Shown piece after piece: positions 30,831-38,181 of a DNA stretch of 59,584 nucleotides. Location: positions 1-59,584 of IMG/VR virus record IMGVR_UViG_3300027754_000102; one strand, 5' to 3'. The position numbers and the translations under genes were made by a program. The notes below the pieces were generated by a model. It worked only from the letters and a program-made list of their open reading frames with translations. It was not told the DNA's origin and searched no databases. Position 1 is the first letter of the stretch; the number at the start of each line of letters is the position of its first letter. The DNA is from a virus.

Positions 30831-31588
30831 TCCATTACCACGGGTTGCCAATACATCCTGACCACGCCTGCGCTTTAATCTTGCAAGCAGGCCACGCAAT
30901 GGTTTCGTTTGCGCATCCCGAACAGTTAGGATTGGCGGCAGAGATTTGCCAGACGTTTGTGCTGGACAACGGGGCATTCTCGGCGTGGAAATCAGGTAAA
31001 CCAGTCGATGATTGGACACCGTATTTGGAATGGGCGCTTGATGCGTTTGCGCATCCCGGCTGCGATTGGGTCACTATTCCCGATAAGATCGACGGCAATG
31101 AAAGCGACAACGATAGCCTGGCAAAATGGTTTATAGGCAAATGGCGGGTCTACCGCAAAGACGAACTTTCTGCTTGTGTACCGGTTTGGCACATGCACGA
31201 ATCGTTTGAAAGACTACAACGTTTGGCAGCCATGTTCCATCGGATCGCTATCGGTTCATCGGGGGAATACTCGGAAATAGGCACCATAGACTGGTGGCAC
31301 AGGATCACAGCAGCAATTCAAAACATATCGGCGAATGGCCGGCCGCATGTCAAACTTCACGGAATGAGGATGCTAGATGTGCGGATATTTACTAGACTAC
31401 CACTATCGAGCGCGGACAGCACAAACATTGCTCGAAATGTTGGCATAGACAAGCGGTGGACTGGCTCATATCAACCGCCAACTAAGGCTGGGCGCGGCCA
31501 AATTTTAAGGCAGCGAATCGAAGCAAGTAACTCTGCACCCGTATTGGTCGAATTTTCGCCAACCAAGCAGAAGGAGTTATTCGCATGA
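30827..31588 (+). CDS. TGT/DpdA-like TIM-barrel protein
   Basis: The start is TTG 30827 (overlap TTGA), giving 253 aa beginning (M)IHYHGLPIHPDHA. Motifs are FVLDNGAFSAWKSG (D47), DWVTIPDKID (D86), PVWHMHESFERL, RIAIGSSGEYS and LHGMRMLDVRIFTRLPLSSADST (D197). This resembles tRNA-guanine transglycosylase-fold phage proteins related to DpdA, which exchange guanine for 7-deazaguanines in DNA; the zinc cysteines of bacterial Tgt are absent. No QueC/D/E/F-type genes lie in the window, so the base donor would come from the host. Activity is inferred. Confidence 0.6.
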   Translation: MIHYHGLPIHPDHACALILQAGHAMVSFAHPEQLGLAAEICQTFVLDNGAFSAWKSGKPVDDWTPYLEWALDAFAHPGCDWVTIPDKIDGNESDNDSLAKWFIGKWRVYRKDELSACVPVWHMHESFERLQRLAAMFHRIAIGSSGEYSEIGTIDWWHRITAAIQNISANGRPHVKLHGMRMLDVRIFTRLPLSSADSTNIARNVGIDKRWTGSYQPPTKAGRGQILRQRIEASNSAPVLVEFSPTKQKELFA

Positions 31589-31764
31589 GCGACAAAAACG
31601 CAGATCACACGCTGTCGGAACTGCAGGAGGCTAGGGCGGAGGTGGACCGGCTGCGGCGCCTGATCCGTAACCAGACCGGCGTCATGGTGCAGGGGCAGAC
31701 GTTTTGGCCCGACTGGGTGATGAATGAGCTGGGGCCGGATCAGACAATGCCGGGGGGCGAATGA
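31585..31764 (+). CDS. Small coiled-coil protein between TGT-like and PP-loop genes
   Basis: A 59-aa frame overlapping both neighbours by four bases (ATGA at each end). Residues 8-28 form a charged helix (LSELQEARAEVDRLRRLIRN), followed by a Trp-containing tail. It has a good site (AAGGAGTTATTCGC). Possibly a subunit or adaptor of the flanking enzymes; function unknown. Confidence 0.6.
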   Translation: MSDKNADHTLSELQEARAEVDRLRRLIRNQTGVMVQGQTFWPDWVMNELGPDQTMPGGE

Positions 31765-32591
31765 TGGGCAACCCGTACGAGATTGAGCGCCCTGGCATAA
31801 TTTCATTTTCTGGTGGAGCCACCAGTGGGTTTATGCTTTGGCAGATACTTCGGTCCTACGGTGGCAAACTGCCAGACGATATTAAAATTGTTTTTGCCAA
31901 TACGGGGCTAGAACATGAAAAGACGCTTGAGTTTATTCGCAATGTTGAAACGCAGTGGGGCGTCAAAGTTCATTGGCTGGAGTACCGAGCAAAACGAACT
32001 TTTGACGAGGTCACATACGAGACAGCCAGCCGGAGCGGAGAGCCGTTTGACATTTTGATTCAGGAGCGGCAGTACCTGCCTAATCCGGTTGCCCGGTTTT
32101 GCACCGTCGAATTGAAAATTCGGACCATTGATAGGTGGGCAGAAAACCTTGGGTGGGACGATGGGCACACCGAGGTGGTCGGGCTCAGATACGACGAGCC
32201 GCATCGGGTAACGCGTATAAAGGCAAACAGTAGGCGCAATGAGGTTGAGTGCCCAATGTTTATGGCAAGGCACACGCTGGAGGATGTTGAACAATTTTGG
32301 CAAAAAAACACATTCCGGCTGGAGATTCCCCGCTTATTGGGAAACTGTGCTGGGTGCTTTTTAAAGGGCCGGGACAAGATTCAGCGAATAGCTAAGGATC
32401 ATCCTAATTTGCTGGAATGGTGGGCCAAACGGGAAGAAGTGGCAATTGGCTGGAAGGAAGACGGAACAGCCAAAATGGCCCATTTTCGGTCTGACCGTCC
32501 AAGCTATCGGGGACTGATCAATATGGCCCAATCGCAACAGGAATTTCTTTTTACTGATGACGACACATTACCGTGTCATTGCACAGATTGA
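31761..32591 (+). CDS. PP-loop / PAPS-reductase-family protein
   Basis: This 276-aa protein has the PP-loop IISFSGGATSGFM (residues 13-25), IVFANTGLEHEKTLEFI, PVARFCTVELKIR and GNCAGCFLKG, the layout of phage PAPS-reductase-like N-type ATP pyrophosphatases (DndC relatives in the broad sense). Cys pairs in the C-terminal half could hold a metal or Fe-S cluster. Such enzymes activate a substrate with ATP, often for sulfur transfer. Together with the TGT-like gene it may form a nucleic-acid modification unit. Confidence 0.75.
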   Translation: MMGNPYEIERPGIISFSGGATSGFMLWQILRSYGGKLPDDIKIVFANTGLEHEKTLEFIRNVETQWGVKVHWLEYRAKRTFDEVTYETASRSGEPFDILIQERQYLPNPVARFCTVELKIRTIDRWAENLGWDDGHTEVVGLRYDEPHRVTRIKANSRRNEVECPMFMARHTLEDVEQFWQKNTFRLEIPRLLGNCAGCFLKGRDKIQRIAKDHPNLLEWWAKREEVAIGWKEDGTAKMAHFRSDRPSYRGLINMAQSQQEFLFTDDDTLPCHCTD

Positions 32592-32615
32592 CTTACTGAC
32601 CACTTGGGGTGAGTA

Positions 32616-32792
32616 ATGTGGAACCCGCTCTGGTGGTTTTTCCTAATCTGTGAAATGATCGACTTTTTCGACGTTTCAATGTCCGAAACCAACAGCAAGC
32701 GGGTAAGATACCATGGGCACCGAGCTGACCCCGCCACCAATCCAGCGCCCGAGCAACCACCAGGTGCCGACCACCATGACCAGCGCCGATAA
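32616..32792 (+). CDS. Small membrane-like protein
   Basis: A 58-aa frame with a strong site (GGGGTGAGTA then ATG). The N-terminus is a short hydrophobic, Trp-rich segment (MWNPLWWFFLICEMIDFFDV); the rest is polar and Pro/His-rich. It overlaps the next gene by 80 bp in another frame, so the polar tail may not be under selection. Confidence 0.4.
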   Translation: MWNPLWWFFLICEMIDFFDVSMSETNSKRVRYHGHRADPATNPAPEQPPGADHHDQRR

Positions 32793-33120
32793 ACAACGCC
32801 TAGCCCGCTCAATCCAGTTCCGCCACCTGCTGGCCGCCCTGTTTGACGATGACACGCCATGGGGCGAATCCGTGGCCCTGCAGGTGCTGGCCGACCACTT
32901 AGAGCAGGACGGCCGGGCTGACCTGGCCGACATCGTCCGGGGCCGGTTCCAGACTGCGGCGTCACAGCTCCAGGTCACCCAGCACCGCACCCACATTGAC
33001 ACTGCCCCGCGGTTTGCGGCGGGTGACCGTGGTCATTTAACAAACAGCCGGAGCACCCGAGCTATCACCCACGTGATTGAGCTGCAGGGCACCGTGGTCC
33101 TATCGGAGGCTAGCGCCTGA
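32713..33120 (+). CDS. TIGR02996-like protein
   Basis: In this 135-aa protein, residues 38-78 (HLLAALFDDDTPWGESVALQ, then VLADHLEQDGRADLADIVRG) resemble the TIGR02996 domain 'L..I..dP.Dd.pRLv.ADwLee.Gd..rAefIR', a family largely confined to planctomycetes and some myxobacteria as far as I recall. This supports the host inference and suggests capture of a host gene. Function unknown. Confidence 0.5.
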   Translation: MGTELTPPPIQRPSNHQVPTTMTSADKQRLARSIQFRHLLAALFDDDTPWGESVALQVLADHLEQDGRADLADIVRGRFQTAASQLQVTQHRTHIDTAPRFAAGDRGHLTNSRSTRAITHVIELQGTVVLSEASA

Positions 33121-33557
33121 TCGACCTGCCGGACTGGAGGCAACAGACCTCATTTGACTGCGGCCTAACGGCCACGCGCCTCGTCCTCCGGGGCGTCCGG
33201 CGGCGACCTCGGCCCGACCTGCGACAGATCCTCGGCACCAGCAGCCACGACGGCACCGACCCCCGCCAGATTGAAACCGTTTTACGCCAACACGACCTTG
33301 GCGTCGTGGCCGGGGAAATGCACGGCGACGACCTCGCCTATCTGACCGGCCGTGGGTGCCCTGTGGCGTGCCTAGTGCAGTTCGATGGCGTTGGCCATTG
33401 GGTGGTCGTTTGCCATGCCGATGGCCGACAGGTCCGCTACCAAGACCCCGCCACGGGCCCACAGTCGGTTGGCTGGCCGCGATGGCTGGCCGGCTGGCGA
33501 GACGTCGATCGGCTGGGCGCCGTTTACCGCCAGTGGGGGGTCGCCGCATGGAGATGA
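33117..33557 (+). CDS. C39-like papain-fold peptidase with non-ATG start
   Basis: The frame is open from a TAG at 33111 and encodes QQTSFDCGLTATRLVLRG (Cys near residue 15), VACLVQFDGVGHWVVVC (His near 99) and VRYQDPATGP (Asp near 112), a C39-like catalytic set. The first usual start, GTG 33306, is beyond the Cys, so I place the start at CTG 33117, which overlaps the previous stop (CTGA), giving 146 aa. Its substrate is unknown; C39 enzymes cut at Gly-Gly leaders. Confidence 0.6.
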   Translation: MIDLPDWRQQTSFDCGLTATRLVLRGVRRRPRPDLRQILGTSSHDGTDPRQIETVLRQHDLGVVAGEMHGDDLAYLTGRGCPVACLVQFDGVGHWVVVCHADGRQVRYQDPATGPQSVGWPRWLAGWRDVDRLGAVYRQWGVAAWR

Positions 33558-33946
33558 TCCTGCTACCGCTACCGCCATCAGCTAACAACCTGACCCGCAA
33601 GGCGCCCAGGCGCGGGGGCAAATATTTTCCCACCAAGGCCTATACCGACTGGACCACCGAGGCTAACGCCATGGCCATCGAGGCCGGCCTGATCCCGCGG
33701 CGGTCGGCACCATTTGAGCGCCCTGTCCACGTCCGGGTCGAGATCCTGCCGGGCAAGGGTCTGAGATTGGACCGCGACGCCGACAACATGGCAAAAGCCG
33801 TGCAGGACTGGCTGGTCAGATGGGGCTTTTTGACTGACGACAGCCTGCGGCACGTCCACGGTTGCCATGTAGTCTATAGGCCACAGGAGGCCAGCCCGAC
33901 GGGGCGGGCCGTGGTGCGAGTGTCATTTACTGAGGAGGAGACCTAA
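33548..33946 (+). CDS. RusA-family Holliday junction resolvase
   Basis: This 132-aa protein starts at ATG 33548 with LLPLPPSANNLTRKAPRRGG and carries the RusA motif LDRDADNMAKAVQDWLVRWG followed by FLTDDSL (D77, D79, K83, D97/D98 as candidates). RusA cuts four-way junctions made in recombination and replication, and can trim branched DNA before packaging. It is the last gene before the late module and overlaps the C39-like gene. Confidence 0.9.
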   Translation: MEMILLPLPPSANNLTRKAPRRGGKYFPTKAYTDWTTEANAMAIEAGLIPRRSAPFERPVHVRVEILPGKGLRLDRDADNMAKAVQDWLVRWGFLTDDSLRHVHGCHVVYRPQEASPTGRAVVRVSFTEEET

Positions 33947-33948
33947 CC

Positions 33949-34269
33949 ATGCCATATGCCGTGATTTCGACAGCTACTTCCGGCGACAACACCATCGTGG
34001 CCGCCGCCACGAACGGTCGCAAAATCCGGGTGCAGGAGTATTTGGTGGTGCCATCGGCCGCCGTCACCCTGACCTGGAAGTCTGGCAGCACCGCCATCAG
34101 TGGCGCCATGGACCTGGCCGCCAAGGCCACGCTAGAGGCGTCGACCTTTGGCCAGACGAGCACAGGCATCGACGGCGTGCTCCAGACTGCCGGAGGCGAA
34201 GCGCTAGTGCTGAACCTGGGTGGAGCAGTTCAGGTAAGCGGTCATATCAAATACGAGGTCCTGAGCTAA
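33949..34269 (+). CDS. Small virion-type beta protein, first late gene of module B
   Basis: This 106-aa protein reads as repeated beta strands (STATSGDNTIVAAATNGRKI, VQEYLVVPSAAVTLTWKSGS, ISGAMDLAAKATLEAS), a pattern I know from phage structural proteins of unknown place in the virion. The start follows GGAGGAGACCTAACC. Confidence 0.55.
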   Translation: MPYAVISTATSGDNTIVAAATNGRKIRVQEYLVVPSAAVTLTWKSGSTAISGAMDLAAKATLEASTFGQTSTGIDGVLQTAGGEALVLNLGGAVQVSGHIKYEVLS

Positions 34270-34285
34270 CCCGGGAGGGTAGGCC

Positions 34286-34939
34286 ATGCCTGGACCAACC
34301 AAGCCGACATGGGCGAGCCTGCTGAAGGGCGCCTTCAATGTGATCACCGGCGCCGCCCCACGGGAGCAGGCGGCTACAACAACGGCCGGCTTGGCCGGGC
34401 TGTTTGCCCGCCGCATCAGAGGCTTTGGCGCCGCCGTGCGGGACAAGGCCATGCAGGGCGTCCGAGCGGTGACCCAGGCACTGGGAGCCCGCGACTACAC
34501 CGACGGCAACCCCTACGACCCCGGCAGCTCTTGGATCAAATCGCTAACCTTCCGGCCCCTGCTGTACCGCACCGAGCAGTACGGCGAGGACGCGCCCGAG
34601 GAGCTGCGCGGCCGAGGCGTCCCAGGGTTTGCTGTGCCAGACCGCGAATACGGCAAGCTCCGGCTGCGTCTACTTGACCAGGGCGACCTGATTATGGCAA
34701 CCGAACCGAACAGCAAAAACACCTCGGGCCGTTACACCTACCCAAACGTGCCCCGGTCCCTGATGGACGCATGGACCCGGGCACCATCGGCGGGCCGGTT
34801 CTACCACTCAAAGCGCGGCAACGGGCCGCAGACCTATTCAAACCGGGCCGCCATCCTGCTGGGCCGCATGAAACGATACGGCGTTGGTGAGATGGGCATC
34901 ACGAGCCAGATCAAACAATCGAAGCCGAGGAAACGCTGA
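34286..34939 (+). CDS. Hypothetical protein with KTSC-like C-terminal domain
   Basis: This 217-aa protein has an Ala/Gly-rich helical N-terminus (GAFNVITGAAPREQAATTTA), then SLTFRPLLYRTEQ and LRLRLLDQGDLI, and RYTYPNVPRSLMDAWTRAPS plus GRFYHSKRG, which resembles the KTSC pattern (Y.Y..VP......a.S.GryfN). The C-terminus is basic. Function unknown; upstream of the terminase genes. Confidence 0.5.
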   Translation: MPGPTKPTWASLLKGAFNVITGAAPREQAATTTAGLAGLFARRIRGFGAAVRDKAMQGVRAVTQALGARDYTDGNPYDPGSSWIKSLTFRPLLYRTEQYGEDAPEELRGRGVPGFAVPDREYGKLRLRLLDQGDLIMATEPNSKNTSGRYTYPNVPRSLMDAWTRAPSAGRFYHSKRGNGPQTYSNRAAILLGRMKRYGVGEMGITSQIKQSKPRKR

Positions 34940-35154
34940 TGGACGACGCATGGGCCGAGGCCGAGCAGGCCTACCAACAGGGCAACGACGCCCTACAGGC
35001 CGGAGACCACGCCAAGGCGCAGGTGCTATACACCAAGGCGCAAGCGGCGACCTGGTTCTGGATGGGCCAGACGATGGAAGCAGCCAGGCTAGCATTCCTG
35101 CAATTTGTCGGCGAGGCTCCGCCTTTGCAGACCGATCAACCCAAAGGCAAATAG
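34939..35154 (+). CDS. TPR-like small protein
   Basis: This 71-aa protein contains one tetratricopeptide-like unit (AEQAYQQGNDALQAGDHAKA, then QVLYTKAQAATW). It shares a base with the previous stop (TGATG). It probably mediates protein contacts; role unknown. Confidence 0.5.
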   Translation: MDDAWAEAEQAYQQGNDALQAGDHAKAQVLYTKAQAATWFWMGQTMEAARLAFLQFVGEAPPLQTDQPKGK

Positions 35155-35166
35155 GAGGGCCGAGCC

Positions 35167-35370
35167 ATGGCTATCGTCAACGAGTGGGAACTGCGCGGCC
35201 ACATCACTGCAGCCCTAGACACCCTGCACGCTGACCTCGAAAGCGACAACCGCGAGGAGCGCATCACCGGCGCCGTCAACCTGCTGGACAACTGTATCCG
35301 GCTGCTGGAGATCATGGTTCAGATCGAGGAGGTTGACCCGCATGAAGAAGACGACGACGACCACGACTGA
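35167..35370 (+). CDS. Small acidic helical protein
   Basis: A 67-aa protein with a ribosome site (AGGAGGGCCGAGCC), a helical body (LDTLHADLESDNREERITGA) and a very acidic end (EEVDPHEEDDDDHD). It overlaps the phosphoesterase start. Function unknown. Confidence 0.5.
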   Translation: MAIVNEWELRGHITAALDTLHADLESDNREERITGAVNLLDNCIRLLEIMVQIEEVDPHEEDDDDHD

Positions 35371-36250
35371 GTCGGCCGCCTGGTGGGCGATGGCCCAGAC
35401 TGATACGCACGCCTGGGTGATGGACGTCGACTTCAACGGGGCCAACTGTACTCGCAAAGTTTTGTTGTTGGCAGACATCCACTGGGACAACGCCCACTGC
35501 CGCCTTGACCTGCTGAAGTCCACGCTGGACGAGGCCAAGGCCATCGGGGCGCCTGTTTTTAGTTTTGGCGACCATTTTTGCGCCATGCAGGGCAAGTGGG
35601 ACAAGCGAGCCAGCGCCGACGCCCTGCGTGATGAGCACCGCGGCGGCAACTACCTCGACCTGTTGGTGAACACCTGCGCCGACTGGTTTAAGCCATACGC
35701 CAGCAGCCTGGCGATGATCTCGCCCGGCAACCACGAGACCTCCATCCGGCGCCATCATCAGGTCGACCTGATCCAGCAACTGGTCAGCCACCTACGGCGC
35801 GAGGGTTCGCCCGTCGTGGCCGGGCCCTACTGGGGCTTTGTCGTGCTGAGTTGCAATTTCAACGGCGACAGAAAAAGGTCATCCGAGGCCATTAAACTCC
35901 ACTATCACCATGGCTATGGCGGGGGAGGCCCAATTTCAAGAGGCCTCATTGATCATTCCCGCACCCGCAGCGACTACGACAGCGACGTGCATGTCACCGG
36001 CCACATTCACCGACGCAACGCCGACGAAAACGTCATCACCCGCGTGAGTAACCGCGGCAAGATATTCCAGCAACCGCAGCTATTTTTGCGCTGCTCAACC
36101 TGGAAAGACGAGAGCAAGGACGGCTACCACGTTGAGCAGGGGCGGGCCTCACGACCCATCGGGGGCTGGTGGCTAGAGCTGACAAGTGCCAAGACGCGGG
36201 ATCACCGGAACAGTACCTACCACGTGCGCATGCGAGCGGTTCCCACATGA
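35342..36250 (+). CDS. Calcineurin-like metallophosphoesterase
   Basis: This 302-aa protein has all signature blocks of the family: LLLADIHWDN (D45, H47), FSFGDHF (D77), ISPGNHETS (N130, H131), HYHHGYGG (about residue 187) and VTGHIHRR (H221, H223). Two metal ions are expected. Phage members can act as nucleases (Mre11/SbcD-like), phosphatases or ligand removers; the substrate cannot be told. It lies directly before the terminase small subunit. TTG 35333 is an alternative start. Confidence 0.9.
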   Translation: MKKTTTTTTESAAWWAMAQTDTHAWVMDVDFNGANCTRKVLLLADIHWDNAHCRLDLLKSTLDEAKAIGAPVFSFGDHFCAMQGKWDKRASADALRDEHRGGNYLDLLVNTCADWFKPYASSLAMISPGNHETSIRRHHQVDLIQQLVSHLRREGSPVVAGPYWGFVVLSCNFNGDRKRSSEAIKLHYHHGYGGGGPISRGLIDHSRTRSDYDSDVHVTGHIHRRNADENVITRVSNRGKIFQQPQLFLRCSTWKDESKDGYHVEQGRASRPIGGWWLELTSAKTRDHRNSTYHVRMRAVPT

Positions 36251-36269
36251 GGACCAGAGGGCCTAGACA

Positions 36270-36710
36270 ATGCCAACGCCAGCCAAACTAACCCCCGAGC
36301 TAATCAAGCGTATGGGCGACCTATTTCGCCTGGGTATGTCACAAGTACAAACGGCCAAATTTTTCGGCGTCGCCCCGCAGACCCTGCGCAAGTGGCTAAC
36401 CATTGGCCGACGCCAGAAAAAGGGCCTGCACGCTGAACTGGTGGCTACCCTGTGGCACGGTGAAGCCGCCGCGGTTCGGGACTGCCTGGTGAACCTGCAC
36501 CGGGCCCATGTCGACGGTAACAAATGGCAGGCCGCAGCCTGGTACCTCGAACGCAAGCACCCCGAAGAATGGGCCGACCGTGGCCCAGGCATCAAGGAGA
36601 TTGACCGACTCTATGCGAAAATGGTCCGAAATTCCGCCGGAGCGGATGCTGAGGGAGTTGAACCGACGGCGGGCCCGGCTGATCCGGGAGAAAAAGCGGG
36701 CCCCCGCTGA
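36270..36710 (+). CDS. Terminase small subunit, HTH type (module B)
   Basis: This 146-aa protein begins with a helix-turn-helix (MGDLFRLGMSQVQTAKFFGV, APQTLRKWLTIG), followed by VRDCLVNLHRAHVDGN and AAAWYLERKHPEEWADR, the pattern of HTH-type small terminases. It overlaps the large subunit by about 98 bp and is unrelated to the P27-like protein of module A. Confidence 0.75.
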   Translation: MPTPAKLTPELIKRMGDLFRLGMSQVQTAKFFGVAPQTLRKWLTIGRRQKKGLHAELVATLWHGEAAAVRDCLVNLHRAHVDGNKWQAAAWYLERKHPEEWADRGPGIKEIDRLYAKMVRNSAGADAEGVEPTAGPADPGEKAGPR

Positions 36711-38121
36711 CCCGGTTCAATACGCCCAGTCCCTCGGCCTGTACGTCACCCCGCAGCAGCAGGCCATCCTGCGAGCGCTGATTGAGCCACCCTACTGCGT
36801 CATGGTCCGAGCCGCCCACTCGGTCGGCAAAACATGGACGGCCGCCCTAGTGGCGAGCTGGTTCCATGACCGTTACAACCCCGGACTGTGCCTGACCACG
36901 GCGCCCACGCTGGTATCCGTGCGCGACCTGCTGTTCCGGGAGCTGCGCAAGCTCCGCCCGCGCGATCCCAATTGGCTGCCGAAGGACACCCGCCTGCAAT
37001 CGTCCAACGACCACTGGATACACGGCTTCACCGCCAATAAGCCCGACGCATTCCAAGGCCGGCACGCTGACAAAATGATGGTCATCTTCGATGAGGCCTC
37101 CGGCGTCGACGTGCAATTCTGGGAACGGGCCATGACAATGATCAACCCCGGCCGCCCGGGGCACTATTTCTTCGCCATCTACAACCCGTACGACGTGAGC
37201 TGCCCCGCCTATGCCTACGAGCAGTCGGGCCGGTTCACGGTGCTGGAAATGTCAGCTCTAGACCATCCCAACGTGCTGCATGGCGACGAAGTCGTGCCCG
37301 GGGCGATCACCCGGCCTGTGGTAGCCGAACGCATCCGCGACGAGTGCCGGGTGCTGGAGCCCGAGGAACAACGACCCAGCAACGCATTTGAGTTTGCCGA
37401 CACCGTCTGGGTGCCCGAGTCGCCGCTGTTCGAGGTGCAGGTCTTGGGCCGCTGGCCGTCGAGGTCGACCAGTTCCGTATGGTCCGACCTAGCCCTGACC
37501 CGCGTGCAGGAGACCGTCGAAGTCGATCCCAAGTGGCTAACCCAAATCGGCTGCGACCCTGCCCGGTTCGGTGATGACCGCACCGCCATCTGCGTCCGCA
37601 AGGGCCGGGCCATCGTTCACCTGGAGAGTCACCGCGGCTGGCCGCTACAGCAGACGGCAACCCGACTGAAGGAGCTGGCTCAAGAATGGCACGCACCAGG
37701 GCAGAAGGCGACCGAGGTCCCCGTGCTGATCGACGCCGCCGGACTGGGTGCCGGACTGGTGGAGATGGCTGGCACCGGGCCGTTCCGGCATCTATTCGTC
37801 GAAATAAACAGCGCCTTGCGGTCGAGGTGGGAGACCGAATGGCCGAACCTGCGCAGCGAGTTGTGGTTCAGCAGCGCCGCCTTGGCGGAGGATGGCCAGA
37901 TCACCATGGCCCCACTGCCCGACGACCTACGCCAGCAATTGATGGCCGAGCTGCGGCAGCCCGTGTTTACGCTCGACGCCATCCAGCGCCGCGTCGTTGA
38001 GGCCAAGCAATCGACCAAACGCCGCCTCCGGGCCTCGCCTGACCTGGCCGATGCCTTTAACTTGGCGTGCATGCTACGTGGCGCCGGCGGCTGGGTGGAG
38101 CGCGTGGACGGTCGAATCTGA
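36613..38121 (+). CDS. Terminase large subunit (module B)
   Basis: I start at ATG 36613 (503 aa); 36508 is also open but lies deep in TerS. Walker A is MVRAAHSVGKTW (about residues 64-75), Walker B MMVIFDEASG (D160, E161). The nuclease half shows IGCDPARFGDDRT (D315), VPVLIDAAGLGAG and RASPDLADAFNLAC. This is a packaging ATPase-nuclease of a family distinct from the module A TerL. Confidence 0.95.
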   Translation: MRKWSEIPPERMLRELNRRRARLIREKKRAPADPVQYAQSLGLYVTPQQQAILRALIEPPYCVMVRAAHSVGKTWTAALVASWFHDRYNPGLCLTTAPTLVSVRDLLFRELRKLRPRDPNWLPKDTRLQSSNDHWIHGFTANKPDAFQGRHADKMMVIFDEASGVDVQFWERAMTMINPGRPGHYFFAIYNPYDVSCPAYAYEQSGRFTVLEMSALDHPNVLHGDEVVPGAITRPVVAERIRDECRVLEPEEQRPSNAFEFADTVWVPESPLFEVQVLGRWPSRSTSSVWSDLALTRVQETVEVDPKWLTQIGCDPARFGDDRTAICVRKGRAIVHLESHRGWPLQQTATRLKELAQEWHAPGQKATEVPVLIDAAGLGAGLVEMAGTGPFRHLFVEINSALRSRWETEWPNLRSELWFSSAALAEDGQITMAPLPDDLRQQLMAELRQPVFTLDAIQRRVVEAKQSTKRRLRASPDLADAFNLACMLRGAGGWVERVDGRI

Positions 38122-38166
38122 CAAGCTGGGCAACCTTGGAACCAAAACCATAAAAATCTAGGTAAA

Positions 38167-38181
38167 GTCATTTACAGAGTA
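38167..38181 (+). promoter_or_regulatory. GTCATTTAC element before the portal start
   Basis: GTCATTTAC (38167-38175) lies five bases before ATGAGC of the portal gene; the same 9-mer at 40828-40836 has the same spacing to ATGAGC of the protease gene. Neither gene has a Shine-Dalgarno site. It may be a translation or promoter element. The 59-bp gap after TerL holds nothing else clear. Confidence 0.45.
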
